Shown in pieces: positions 16,542-24,792 of a stretch of DNA of 33,242 bases. Both the position numbers and the translations under genes were made by a program. Every line of letters starts with the position of its first letter. Position 1 is the first letter of the stretch. Source of the DNA: CAZKHG01 sp964552655 (GTDB taxonomy: Bacteria > Bacteroidota > Bacteroidia > Bacteroidales > Tenuifilaceae); contig CAZKHG010000040.1 in assembly GCA_964552655.1 (NCBI GenBank), positions 1 through 33,242 on the forward strand, given 5' to 3'. The notes beneath the pieces were generated by a model. The model was given only the letters and a program-made list of their open reading frames with translations, did not search any database and had not been told where the DNA came from.

Positions 16542-18689
16542 ATGAGGCGACTACTGGTACCCTTTTTACTGATTCTTAGCATCCTGACAAGCAGGGCAGA
16601 TGAGGGAATGTGGCTGATAAACCTGATTACCCAAAATATGGCTAAAATGGAGGCAATGGGATTAAAAATCACTGCCGAAGACATTTACAATGTCAATAAT
16701 TCCAGCTTGAAGGATGCCATAGTGATGTTTGATGACGGGAGTTGTACCGGTGAACTGGTATCGCCCAACGGGCTGTTCCTTACCAACCATCATTGCGGGG
16801 TGGATGCAATCCAATCGCAGAGCACTGCCGAAAGAAACTATCTAAAAGATGGATTTTGGGCTAAAACTTTGAAAGAGGAGCTGAATATTGCTGGAAAAAC
16901 AGCATCAATTCTTGTGAGAGTGGAGGATGTAACCGACAAGGTTTTTAGCATGGTTGACGAGAAGGTATCAAATGCCGAGTATTTTACCCAAATCTACCAG
17001 GCAATGGATAAAGTTGCCGAGAGCAACAGGCAGGGTAAATACCAAACGGTGGTAAAACCGATGTTTAACTTTAATAACTTTTATCTTTTTGTATATGAAA
17101 GGTTTCTAGATGTACGGTTGGTTGGAGCACCGCCATCATCCATAGGAAACTTTGGCGGTGATGTAGATAACTGGCACTGGCCCAGGCACACCGGCGATTT
17201 TTCAATGTTCAGGATTTACACCGCCCCAGATGGCAGCCCGGCAGAATTCAGCACCAGAAATATACCTTATAAACCCAAAAAATACCTGTCAATATCACTG
17301 AAAGGGGTTAATGAGGGAGATTTTGCAATGATTATTGGATTCCCAGGTACAACCTATCGTTATGCCAGCTCCTTTGAAGCAACCCACGCCCGCGATGTAA
17401 TTGCACCCTGGAAAGAGAAAGTTTGGGGTGAAATGATTCAGATTGTTAAGGATGCTCAATCCAAAGACCCACAGGTTAAAGTAGATTATACCGATAAGCA
17501 TGATTACCTGGTTAATTTTTACCAGAAGGATACCTGGCAGGCTCAATCCATGTTCCGGTTCAACGTTGTAGAACGGCTTAAAGCCCGTGAGGATAGCCTT
17601 AAATCGTGGGCATCGCTGCTGCCATCCCAGAGAACCAAATACTTAACCGCCATACCACAACTCGATGATTACTATAAGGTTTACAGAAAGAATAAATGGT
17701 ATGAAATAGAAAATTCATTATCCGCTTTAGCATTTTACCCGGTGGATATCGGAAAAAATATTAATGCCTGTAATAGCCTTTTCGATGCCATGATGGGCAA
17801 TGGCAAGGTGAAAAAGGAGGCTCGTAAGATAAAAAAACAGCTACCGGTTATCTTTAAAAACTATCATATTATTCCCGATGTATGGTTGTACTCCACCGCG
17901 CTGCAAAGTTTACTGCAAAATACATCTGATTGCCCCAATATACCATTGATACAGGCGCTTAAGGAACAACCCCGGATTGACGTAATGATGCCAATGTACG
18001 CGCAGAACTTTTACCAGCGTTCGTACTTCAGCTCACCTGAAAATTTGAAACGGTTTCTAAAAAAACCGGTGATAGACAGCATTGTTCGTGACCCGATATT
18101 CATGCTCTCGCAAAATTACAATTTGCTATACGATTCCATCTCCAGGCAAGCCCGTCCCATGCAAAATGATTACGACCGGGCCATGCAGTTTTACACCAGG
18201 GGAATTCTGGAAATGGAAAAGAATAAACTCCATTACCCAGATGCCAACTCAACCATGCGGTTAACCTATGGCAAAGTAATAGGGTACAAACCCGGCGATG
18301 GGGTTGCCTATAAACCTTTTACCAGCCTTACTGGAGTTATGGAAAAGGAGAACCCCAGCCAGGATGTATTTATTGTGCCTGCCAGGTTGAAACAACTATG
18401 GCAAAACAAGGATTACGGGATCTACGGTAAAAACGGTGAAATGCCTGTTTGTTTCCTCACCGATAACGATATTACCGGGGGTAACTCAGGCAGCCCAACT
18501 CTCGATGCCAACGGGAACCTTATCGGTATTGCCTTTGATGGCAATTTTGAAGCCATGGCCTGCGATTTTGCTTTTGAACCAGCTATCCAGCGGACCATTA
18601 TTGTTGATATCCGATACGTACTTTTTGTAATTGATAAGTACGCCGGAGCAAAACGGCTGGTGGATGAGATGAAGCTGATTAAAGAGTAA
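16542..18689 (+). CDS. S46 family dipeptidyl-peptidase, DPP7-like
   Basis: Serine exopeptidase of family S46, releasing dipeptides from the N terminus of peptides in the periplasm; the family is characteristic of Bacteroidota and includes DPP7 and DPP11 of Porphyromonas. A signal peptide (MRRLLVPFLLILSILTSRA) precedes DEGMW. Catalytic elements are H84 in LTNHHCG, the Asp within GGDVDNWHWPRHTGDF, and S649 in TGGNSGSP. The position known to set P1 preference, 18 residues after the Ser, is Gly (G667 in IAFDGNFEAM), as in DPP7, which prefers hydrophobic P1 residues; DPP11 has Arg there and takes Asp/Glu. The length of 715 is usual. It lies downstream of the M3 peptidase and may share its role in peptide use. 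Confidence 0.92.
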   Translation: MRRLLVPFLLILSILTSRADEGMWLINLITQNMAKMEAMGLKITAEDIYNVNNSSLKDAIVMFDDGSCTGELVSPNGLFLTNHHCGVDAIQSQSTAERNYLKDGFWAKTLKEELNIAGKTASILVRVEDVTDKVFSMVDEKVSNAEYFTQIYQAMDKVAESNRQGKYQTVVKPMFNFNNFYLFVYERFLDVRLVGAPPSSIGNFGGDVDNWHWPRHTGDFSMFRIYTAPDGSPAEFSTRNIPYKPKKYLSISLKGVNEGDFAMIIGFPGTTYRYASSFEATHARDVIAPWKEKVWGEMIQIVKDAQSKDPQVKVDYTDKHDYLVNFYQKDTWQAQSMFRFNVVERLKAREDSLKSWASLLPSQRTKYLTAIPQLDDYYKVYRKNKWYEIENSLSALAFYPVDIGKNINACNSLFDAMMGNGKVKKEARKIKKQLPVIFKNYHIIPDVWLYSTALQSLLQNTSDCPNIPLIQALKEQPRIDVMMPMYAQNFYQRSYFSSPENLKRFLKKPVIDSIVRDPIFMLSQNYNLLYDSISRQARPMQNDYDRAMQFYTRGILEMEKNKLHYPDANSTMRLTYGKVIGYKPGDGVAYKPFTSLTGVMEKENPSQDVFIVPARLKQLWQNKDYGIYGKNGEMPVCFLTDNDITGGNSGSPTLDANGNLIGIAFDGNFEAMACDFAFEPAIQRTIIVDIRYVLFVIDKYAGAKRLVDEMKLIKE

Positions 18690-18700
18690 TTATACTCCTG

Positions 18701-18866
18701 CTAGCGCGGACTTACTCGTCCGTGTTTAAGAGTAAAGGGCTATTATTGCAACTGAAAATTGTGTAATATTCTTTGTAAATATTATGACCCGGACCGCAGG
18801 TCCTCGCCAGTAAGAGGAAAATACACCGACCTAGGTACAACTTGTACCGTCTAGGCGTTAGCCTAA
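18701..18866. repeat. Hairpin-rich intergenic element (REP-like or structured RNA)
   Basis: The gap between the convergent S46 and FkbM genes holds four or more strong inverted repeats and looks more GC-rich than the surrounding intergenic DNA: CGCGGAC...GTCCGTG (18705-18724, with one G-T pair), GGACC-GCA-GGTCC (18791-18803), CCTA-GGTACAA-C-TTGTACC...TAGG (18830-18855) and TAGGC-GTTA-GCCTA (18852-18865). The last two share TAGG and exclude each other. The form resembles REP/BIME elements moved by REP-associated tyrosine transposases; no transposase gene is present here. Confidence 0.5.
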
Positions 18867-18884
18867 ACCGAACGAGGCAGCTAA

Positions 18885-19607
18885 TCAGATTCCCAGGAAA
18901 AAAAACTCTTTCTCTTTGTTGTATAACTCAACAAACAGTTCCCTCGTCAGATTTTGTTTGCCTTTTAACCAATGGGGAAGTGTATAAATTTTATAGTTGA
19001 AATTGGTTAGAAAATCAAAGACCATCTCGGGTTTAGTGCCATAGTAGTCGCTCGCACCAAGGCCACATTCAAAGAGGATTAGCGGTTTTGAGTTCATAAG
19101 AATTCGCTTTGCACCCTGTAAAACCTGGTATTCCCCACCCTCAACATCTATTTTTATCAAATCAACTTTGGTTTGCTCAGGGATACAGGAATCCAGCGTT
19201 CGCTGCTCAATTTTTATTAGTTCAATCTCAGGGTTGGGTACATTGTATTTTCTCTTTTTCAACCCGCTGTAAGCCGGGGAGTTCCTGATATAATTGAAAT
19301 CGGAAAAGCCATTCGAATTGCTCAGGGCATAAGGAAGGACTTTAGCCTTTACAGAATATTTAGCTTGCAACGCTTTAAAAAAATCGGGCAATGGTTCGAA
19401 GGCGAAGTGGGTTCCGTTGGGCGAATATTTGAGGAAAAGCCTTAAAAAATCCCCGCTATGTGCACCAACATCAATACAACAATTGCCATCAGCTATCGTT
19501 TTAATGATGATGAGCCGGGATAACCTATCGTACCTCAGGTTTCTGGTTAAATCCAACCTGCAAAACATCAATATATTCCGAAGTAAATTTTTAAGCTGAA
19601 ACAACAT
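18885..19607 (-). CDS. FkbM family SAM-dependent methyltransferase
   Basis: Methyltransferase of the FkbM family (Methyltransf_21), 240 residues. The SAM-binding motif is CIDVGAHSGDFLRLF, followed by the acidic FAFEPLPDFF and the later motif LIKIDVEGGEYQVLQGAK, all typical of the family. Members O-methylate sugars or polyketides, often within surface-glycan clusters. No glycan gene is nearby: the gene stands alone, convergent with S46 and divergent from the SpoIIE sensor. The 188-base divergent gap upstream contains no motif I can call with confidence. The substrate is unknown. Confidence 0.87.
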   Translation of the reverse strand: MLFQLKNLLRNILMFCRLDLTRNLRYDRLSRLIIIKTIADGNCCIDVGAHSGDFLRLFLKYSPNGTHFAFEPLPDFFKALQAKYSVKAKVLPYALSNSNGFSDFNYIRNSPAYSGLKKRKYNVPNPEIELIKIEQRTLDSCIPEQTKVDLIKIDVEGGEYQVLQGAKRILMNSKPLILFECGLGASDYYGTKPEMVFDFLTNFNYKIYTLPHWLKGKQNLTRELFVELYNKEKEFFFLGI

Positions 19608-19795
19608 ATCAATAAAGTGATAGCCCTGATTTATCCCGTTACGAATATATAAAACATTTCAATTACTGAGGTGTTGTATAGGTTAATGCATTGTTTTGGG
19701 ATCATAATAGTAAACCTTACAAAAATTTAACGTTGTTTACTATCAATTATTTAATGATTTGGTGTAAATTTCCTTTTGAAAATTTATAAAAAACC

Positions 19796-22700
19796 ATGAA
19801 AACAAAACTAACCACCTTATTACTTTTAACACTTTCCTTATGGGTTATTAGCATTAATGAGGTTTTCGCTCAGAAAGGGGTTCCTTATGTAACCAACTAT
19901 GAGCTGCCACCAACCCTAAGTAACCAGAACTGGTCTATGATCCAGGGGGATAATCACTTCATGTACATATTAAACCGCAAGGGAATTTACCAGTTTGATG
20001 GGTTTGAGTGGATTAAATTTGATATAAACGGTAAACCCTTGGCCGTATTTTATTACAAAGATTTGTATGTAAGCTCCGATAAAGAGCTCGGGTATTTTAA
20101 AAGGGATTCAAAAGGGATCTATAACTACTATTCCGTTAAGGATGAGACCGGTGACATCTACTTTAAATTCGCTGCACTAGATGATCAGGTTTACGCCTGT
20201 GGAACTCAACATATCAGCCGAATTTTAACCGGTAACACTTACCAAACATCACCTGTTTTTATTGAAACAGACAGCACCCAAGTTATTACTGATCTTTTTG
20301 AGCTTAATGGAAACCTTTTTATTATAAAGAATAATAAAAGTATTTACAGGTTAAACGATAACAAAGCAGAACTTCTGAGAGTTGGAATACCAGATAAAGA
20401 TTTAATCCAGTTTACCTTCAACCACGACCAAAACACATATATAGGAACATCGGGCAATAATGTACTGCGTTTTAACGGGTATGATACCCGAACCGTTTTC
20501 CTGAAAGATCAGAAGTATTTTGATGCCAGCTTCATAAACTCAGGCGTTTCTGTGGATAGCACCCGATTTGCACTGGGTACTCTAATTGGTGGTTGTGTTG
20601 TGATAAATTCCAGAACCCTTGAAACTGAAACCATTCTCAACTACTCCAACGGGTTGCCTGATGATGAAGTGGTTTCTCTGGGGCACGATAATTTCGGTGG
20701 CTTATGGATTGCCCATGGTATGGGAATCTCCAGAACGGATCTGAATATTCCCATAAAATCGTTCGAACACTACTCCGGTATAAGCGGAAACATTTTATCC
20801 ATTGCAGAGTTCAACAAGATGATTTATGCCGGTAGCAGCGAAGGGCTATTCTACCTGGCAGAAATTAAAGATTTCAAAGAGGTTGATGTTCCAGTTCAAC
20901 CCGCTAAAAAAGTTGAACAGCCCGTTGAGGTTAAAAAAGAACCCGAACAGATAGTAACACCCGAACAGCAACAGGTTCAGCCCCAGGATCAGGAATCAAA
21001 AAAGAAAAAAGGATTTTTCTCCAGGTTGTTCAGTAAGACAGCCCGGGTAGAGGCCAAAGCCGAAAAGGAGGCCGAAAAGCAAAAAGAAGCCGAATTGATT
21101 ACTGAAATTAAAAAAGAGGAAAAGAAAGAGATCACAGCTGCAAAGAAGAAGATTTATGCCTTGCAATCGGTGCGGCACAGCTACCAGAAAGTTCCAAACA
21201 TTGACGGGAAATGCCGGCAGCTTATGGTTTATGACAATAAGCTGATAGCCGCCACCAGCACCGGAATATATGAGGTTGAGGATAACAAGGGCAAAGCCCT
21301 TGTTACCGGGAAGTACATACTATTCGCAAAACCCTCCGATTTCTTTAAAAAAACGTTATACCTATGCACTACCAATGGCGTTGAACGGTTGAGTTTTATC
21401 AACAACAAATGGCAAGCTGTTAACCTGTTTAAAATAGAAAATGAGTACCCTGTTTCACTGGTGGAATTATCGGATGATACGTTACTAATTACCACTGAAT
21501 TCAATGTGTACAAGTTATCCATTGTTCAGGGCGGACAAGCGGTATCAAAACTTTTAACCCCAAAAAATAAATCGATAGATTCCCCTATTGCCAGAAAAGT
21601 GGGAGGTGCTACCAAAGTTTTCACCAATAATCAGGTGTTCAACTTCAGCAAAGAGAAAGATTCATTGGTTGTTGACCCTTCATTTGAGTTATCGGGTATC
21701 AATGTTATTTACACCCAGGATAATTATACCTGGGTAAAAAGGGATCTGCGATGGAAACTTTACTCCCCTGAAAAAGAGCTGAATATCTCAGCAGTCAGGT
21801 TTTTAGGGTTATTCGACAAAATAAATGATCTATTTATTAATGAAAATAAAGAGATATTTATTGCCAATGATTTCAGCAATATTATACGGGTAAAGGTTAA
21901 CCCAAAAGATACATTACAAAACGAATTCCCATTATTCCTCAAGCAGGTTATTGATAATCAGGGCAGCATTATCAACTTTGAGGACATCAAACTCAGCTAC
22001 TCAAACAATGCCCTTAAAATCAGCATTGGCGCTCCATTCTACATCAAAGAAAAATCGGTAGAGTACCAGTATTTTATTGCAGGTGTTATGAGCAAATGGA
22101 GCGACTGGACTAAGACAAATCCGCTTGAATTCCCCTATTTCCCAAGCGGAAAGTTTACAATCCAGATTAAGGCCCGGGATATTTTTGGGAATGAAAGTCA
22201 GGTATATTCTTTGGCTTTTATCATAAAACCCCCATTCTGGAAAACACCCTGGTTTATTGGTATTTGTTTGATTGTAATCGTACTTGGCCTGATCCAGGTG
22301 GTGAAATACAGGGAACGTCAGCTACAACGGGAAAAACAAATACTGGAAGAGAAGGTCCGCGAAAGAACCAAAACAATTGAAGAGCAAAAAGAGGTTCTGG
22401 CCGAACAAAACGTTGCACTTGCAAAACAAAACGAAGAAATTCTTCAACAGAAAGAGGAAATCGAGGCTCAGCGGGATGAGATCGAGGCCCAGCGCGATCA
22501 TATTGTAAAGCAGAATGAAGAAATTACCAAAAGTATTGAGTACGCAAAAAGGATTCAAACTGCTGTTATGCCATCAAAGGAATTTATTGATAACATCCTG
22601 CCGGAATACTTTATACTTTTTAAACCACGCGATATTGTCAGCGGCGATTTCTTCTGGATGGAAAAGAAGGATGGTAAAATCATTGTGGTTGCTGCAGACT

Positions 22701-23275
22701 GTACCGGACATGGCGTACCGGGTGCATTTATGAGCATGCTTGGCGTGTCCTTCCTCAACGAGATAATAGCCGAAACCAAAGGAACCCAGGCCAACATGAT
22801 TCTGAACAAGTTGCGTGATCTTATAAAATCAACCCTTTCGCAAACCGGGAAGGAAGGCGAATCGAAGGATGGGATGGATATTGCACTTTGCGTAATCGAT
22901 TTTGAAACCAAAAAGCTGGAGTTTGCCGGTGCGTATAACCCGCTATACCTGATCAGAAACGGTGAACTGATTGAAACCAAGGCCGATAAAATGCCGGTAG
23001 GCATTCACCTGATCGAAAAAGATTCGTTCTCCAATAATATAATTGATTTTAAAACAGGTGATTCTATCTACCTTTTCTCCGACGGGTATATCAGCCAGTT
23101 TGGGGGCGATGATGGCAGGAAATATATGGCAAAACCATTCAAAACCTTCCTTACCAGCATTGCCGATAAGCCCATGGAAAAACAAAAGCAGCTACTTGAA
23201 CAGAACCTGGAGGAATGGCAGGGATACCATCCTCAGGTTGATGATATCCTGGTTATCGGGATTAAATTTGTATAA
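19796..23275 (+). CDS. Membrane sensor with periplasmic propeller, coiled coil and cytoplasmic SpoIIE phosphatase
   Basis: One-protein signalling receptor of 1159 residues. A signal peptide (to about residue 26, VFAQ) leads into a periplasmic region with beta-propeller repeats of the two-component-regulator type (YILNRKGIYQFDGFEW, FGGLWIAHGMGISR), then a Y_Y_Y-type Ig-like domain (YQYFIAGVMSKWSDWT... FTIQIKARDIFGNES). One membrane helix follows near 817-840 (WFIGICLIVIVLGLIQVV), then a Glu/Gln/Lys coiled coil (about 842-920), then a PP2C-like SpoIIE domain with SGDFFWME, AADCTGHGVPGAFMSM and FSDGYISQFGG metal-binding motifs. It probably dephosphorylates an anti-sigma-factor antagonist, but no such partner is in the window. 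Unusually, about 85 residues rich in Pro, Gln, Lys and Glu (near 366-452) interrupt the propeller. Confidence 0.88.
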   Translation: MKTKLTTLLLLTLSLWVISINEVFAQKGVPYVTNYELPPTLSNQNWSMIQGDNHFMYILNRKGIYQFDGFEWIKFDINGKPLAVFYYKDLYVSSDKELGYFKRDSKGIYNYYSVKDETGDIYFKFAALDDQVYACGTQHISRILTGNTYQTSPVFIETDSTQVITDLFELNGNLFIIKNNKSIYRLNDNKAELLRVGIPDKDLIQFTFNHDQNTYIGTSGNNVLRFNGYDTRTVFLKDQKYFDASFINSGVSVDSTRFALGTLIGGCVVINSRTLETETILNYSNGLPDDEVVSLGHDNFGGLWIAHGMGISRTDLNIPIKSFEHYSGISGNILSIAEFNKMIYAGSSEGLFYLAEIKDFKEVDVPVQPAKKVEQPVEVKKEPEQIVTPEQQQVQPQDQESKKKKGFFSRLFSKTARVEAKAEKEAEKQKEAELITEIKKEEKKEITAAKKKIYALQSVRHSYQKVPNIDGKCRQLMVYDNKLIAATSTGIYEVEDNKGKALVTGKYILFAKPSDFFKKTLYLCTTNGVERLSFINNKWQAVNLFKIENEYPVSLVELSDDTLLITTEFNVYKLSIVQGGQAVSKLLTPKNKSIDSPIARKVGGATKVFTNNQVFNFSKEKDSLVVDPSFELSGINVIYTQDNYTWVKRDLRWKLYSPEKELNISAVRFLGLFDKINDLFINENKEIFIANDFSNIIRVKVNPKDTLQNEFPLFLKQVIDNQGSIINFEDIKLSYSNNALKISIGAPFYIKEKSVEYQYFIAGVMSKWSDWTKTNPLEFPYFPSGKFTIQIKARDIFGNESQVYSLAFIIKPPFWKTPWFIGICLIVIVLGLIQVVKYRERQLQREKQILEEKVRERTKTIEEQKEVLAEQNVALAKQNEEILQQKEEIEAQRDEIEAQRDHIVKQNEEITKSIEYAKRIQTAVMPSKEFIDNILPEYFILFKPRDIVSGDFFWMEKKDGKIIVVAADCTGHGVPGAFMSMLGVSFLNEIIAETKGTQANMILNKLRDLIKSTLSQTGKEGESKDGMDIALCVIDFETKKLEFAGAYNPLYLIRNGELIETKADKMPVGIHLIEKDSFSNNIIDFKTGDSIYLFSDGYISQFGGDDGRKYMAKPFKTFLTSIADKPMEKQKQLLEQNLEEWQGYHPQVDDILVIGIKFV

Positions 23276-23317
23276 GCCTGTAAGGATCGGGTTTTTGCTT
23301 TTCAAATGAACGGGATT

Positions 23318-23363
23318 AGGCTTAAGAATTGGATTAATTCCATGCCAAACCTTAAGCCTTTTC
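23318..23363 (+). terminator. Probable terminator after the SpoIIE sensor gene
   Basis: AGGCTTAAG (23318-23326) is a perfect inverted repeat of CTTAAGCCT (23351-23359), followed by TTTCC. The 24-base loop contains a small inner inverted repeat, GAATT...AATTC. It lies 42 bases after the stop codon and just before the ExbB promoter-like element. Confidence 0.65.
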
Positions 23364-23375
23364 CTATTTCTTACT

Positions 23376-23383
23376 TATATTTG
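23376..23383 (+). promoter_or_regulatory. Candidate -7 element for the exbB-exbD pair
   Basis: TATATTTG is an exact TAnnTTTG match, 37 bases before the ATG at 23420 and just downstream of a terminator-like hairpin. This supports separate transcription of the pair. Confidence 0.5.
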
Positions 23384-23419
23384 TCGGGGAAACAACGCAC
23401 CTGCACATAATCTTTTAAA

Positions 23420-24097
23420 ATGAATTTATCTATTATACTGCAAAATGTATCTCTCCCGGTTACCACAGCCCATACTGAGAATATGTTTCAGATATTCCTG
23501 AAAGGTGGATGGATACTGATCCCCATAATTTTTCTATCAATTGTAAGTTTTTTTGTGATCATTGAGCGGTGGGTGGTACTCAGGAAAGCATCAAAAGTGC
23601 CCAACCTGATGGGTACTATTAGTCCCCTTGTCAAAGAAGGAAAAATTGATGAAGCCATTCAAATATGCAAAACCAACGATCAGCCAGTGGGTGCCGTTCT
23701 GGAAGCTGGTCTTCATTCTGTAGGTTACACCCTGCGGGACATTCAGGATGCAATGGAAGCAGAAGCCCACCAACAGGTTGATAATTTAAGCAGGGGAAAT
23801 CATTACTTGGTGATAATTGCAACAATTGCCCCAATGTTTGGATTTCTGGGTACAATATTTGGTGTAATCAAAATTTTCTACAACATTTCACTCGCTGACA
23901 ATATCAGCATTGGTATAATCTCCGGGGGGCTTTACCAAAAGATGATTTCCTCAGCCACAGGGCTGATGGTAGGGATCATCGCTTTTGCCGGGTATCATCT
24001 TCTCAACTCAAAGATCGACCGGATTACCTCGGTAATTGAACGTCAGGCAAACGAGCTGCTTGTTGCAATCAGAAAAAATAACACTTTGGTTAAGTAG
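23420..24097 (+). CDS. MotA/TolQ/ExbB family proton channel protein
   Basis: Inner-membrane subunit of an ExbB/TolQ-type proton-driven motor, 225 residues. Three membrane segments are visible: GGWILIPIIFLSIVSFFVII near residues 30-50, and two in the C-terminal half (YLVIIATIAPMFGFLGTIFG; MISSATGLMVGIIAFAGYHL). The signature APMFGFLGTIFGVI corresponds to the family APLLGLLGTV-type segment. With ExbD it should use the proton gradient to energise TonB, Tol or a related outer-membrane process. The ExbD ATG follows directly after this stop codon with no gap, a translationally coupled pair. No TonB gene is adjacent, so the partner of this motor is unknown; TolQ or a gliding/other role cannot be excluded. 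Confidence 0.9.
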   Translation: MNLSIILQNVSLPVTTAHTENMFQIFLKGGWILIPIIFLSIVSFFVIIERWVVLRKASKVPNLMGTISPLVKEGKIDEAIQICKTNDQPVGAVLEAGLHSVGYTLRDIQDAMEAEAHQQVDNLSRGNHYLVIIATIAPMFGFLGTIFGVIKIFYNISLADNISIGIISGGLYQKMISSATGLMVGIIAFAGYHLLNSKIDRITSVIERQANELLVAIRKNNTLVK

Positions 24098-24496
24098 ATG
24101 ATTATTAAGAGGAAACGGGAGTTGCACCCTGAGGTGTTCACATCATCGCTGAACGATATCATGTTCTTTCTGCTTTTGTTCTTCCTGATCATTTCCACGC
24201 TGGTAAACCCATCGGTTATTCAGCTTTTATTGCCAAAGGCCTCGGTAAATGTTCAGAAGGTGAATAAAATTACTATCAACCTTTCAATAACCAAGGATTT
24301 AAAATACTACCTAAACGACAAACCCATAGCATTCAACGCTATTAAACCAGCACTTACGGGTTTGGTGGATAACCCCGAAAATATTACAATTATTTTGCGT
24401 GCCGACAGGTCAATCCAGCTTCAGGATTTGGTTTCAATTCTTGATATCGGGAATCAGCTGCACCTGAAAATGATTCTGGCAACCCAAAAGGAGTGA
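24098..24496 (+). CDS. ExbD/TolR family biopolymer transport protein
   Basis: Small partner of the ExbB-like channel, 132 residues: a short basic cytoplasmic N terminus (MIIKRKREL), one membrane helix (NDIMFFLLLFFLIISTLV) carrying the proton-pathway aspartate D20, and a periplasmic domain (INLSITKDLKYYLNDKPIAF... NITIILRADRSIQLQDLVSILD) of the usual ExbD fold. It begins at the base after the ExbB stop codon. Its TGA ends two bases before the end of the minus-strand gene for the ParA partner, so the two transcription units meet tail to tail with no terminator between them. Many Bacteroidota loci carry two ExbD genes and a TonB gene; here there is only one ExbD. Confidence 0.87.
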   Translation: MIIKRKRELHPEVFTSSLNDIMFFLLLFFLIISTLVNPSVIQLLLPKASVNVQKVNKITINLSITKDLKYYLNDKPIAFNAIKPALTGLVDNPENITIILRADRSIQLQDLVSILDIGNQLHLKMILATQKE

Positions 24497-24498
24497 CT

Positions 24499-24792
24499 CT
24501 ACTCTCCCCCGGTAAGCTTGAGGATTGCATGTTCAAGTTGAACCGATTTAAGCTTGAGGTAGTGGTTTAAAGCTGTGTTCATTAGCTCATCAATGGGTAC
24601 ATTCAGATAAGCGGCAAGAATTTTATATCTCTTAACAACTGATGGATCGAGGGCAAAATCCTGGGGATTTGGTTTCACTTCTATCTTTCCAGGTTTGGTT
24701 ATTTCAACTGCAGGTTCATCCTCTTTAATGAACCGGGTATTGGTTAACAGCGCTTTTTGAATTTCGCTGATAGTTTTTTTACTTTTTGCCAT
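24499..24792 (-). CDS. Small partner protein of ParA, function unknown
   Basis: A 97-residue protein from the ATG at 24792 (MAKSKKTISEIQ); an upstream in-frame start at 24885 would place 31 implausible residues inside parA. The chosen start overlaps the last 14 bases of parA, indicating translational coupling. The N terminus is basic (AKSKK) and probably helical, the middle is Pro/Glu/Lys-rich (ITKPGKIEVKPNPQDF), and the C-terminal half is helical (VVKRYKILAAYLNVPIDELMNTALNHYLKL), perhaps RHH-like. It lacks the ParB motifs and has no recognisable family. Small adaptors with a basic N-terminal segment commonly stimulate ParA-type ATPases (ParB, McdB, ParG-like), so an adaptor or DNA-binding partner is my inference. 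Confidence 0.7.
   Translation of the reverse strand: MAKSKKTISEIQKALLTNTRFIKEDEPAVEITKPGKIEVKPNPQDFALDPSVVKRYKILAAYLNVPIDELMNTALNHYLKLKSVQLEHAILKLTGGE

Noticed and set aside
18701..18866. tRNA or riboswitch in the hairpin cluster
   Set aside because: No anticodon arm, T-loop consensus or known riboswitch core could be matched, and it lies between gene ends, not before a start.
22555..23004. Minus-strand frame of 149 codons inside the SpoIIE gene
   Set aside because: It is antisense to conserved phosphatase motifs; high codon bias of the real gene explains the open frame.
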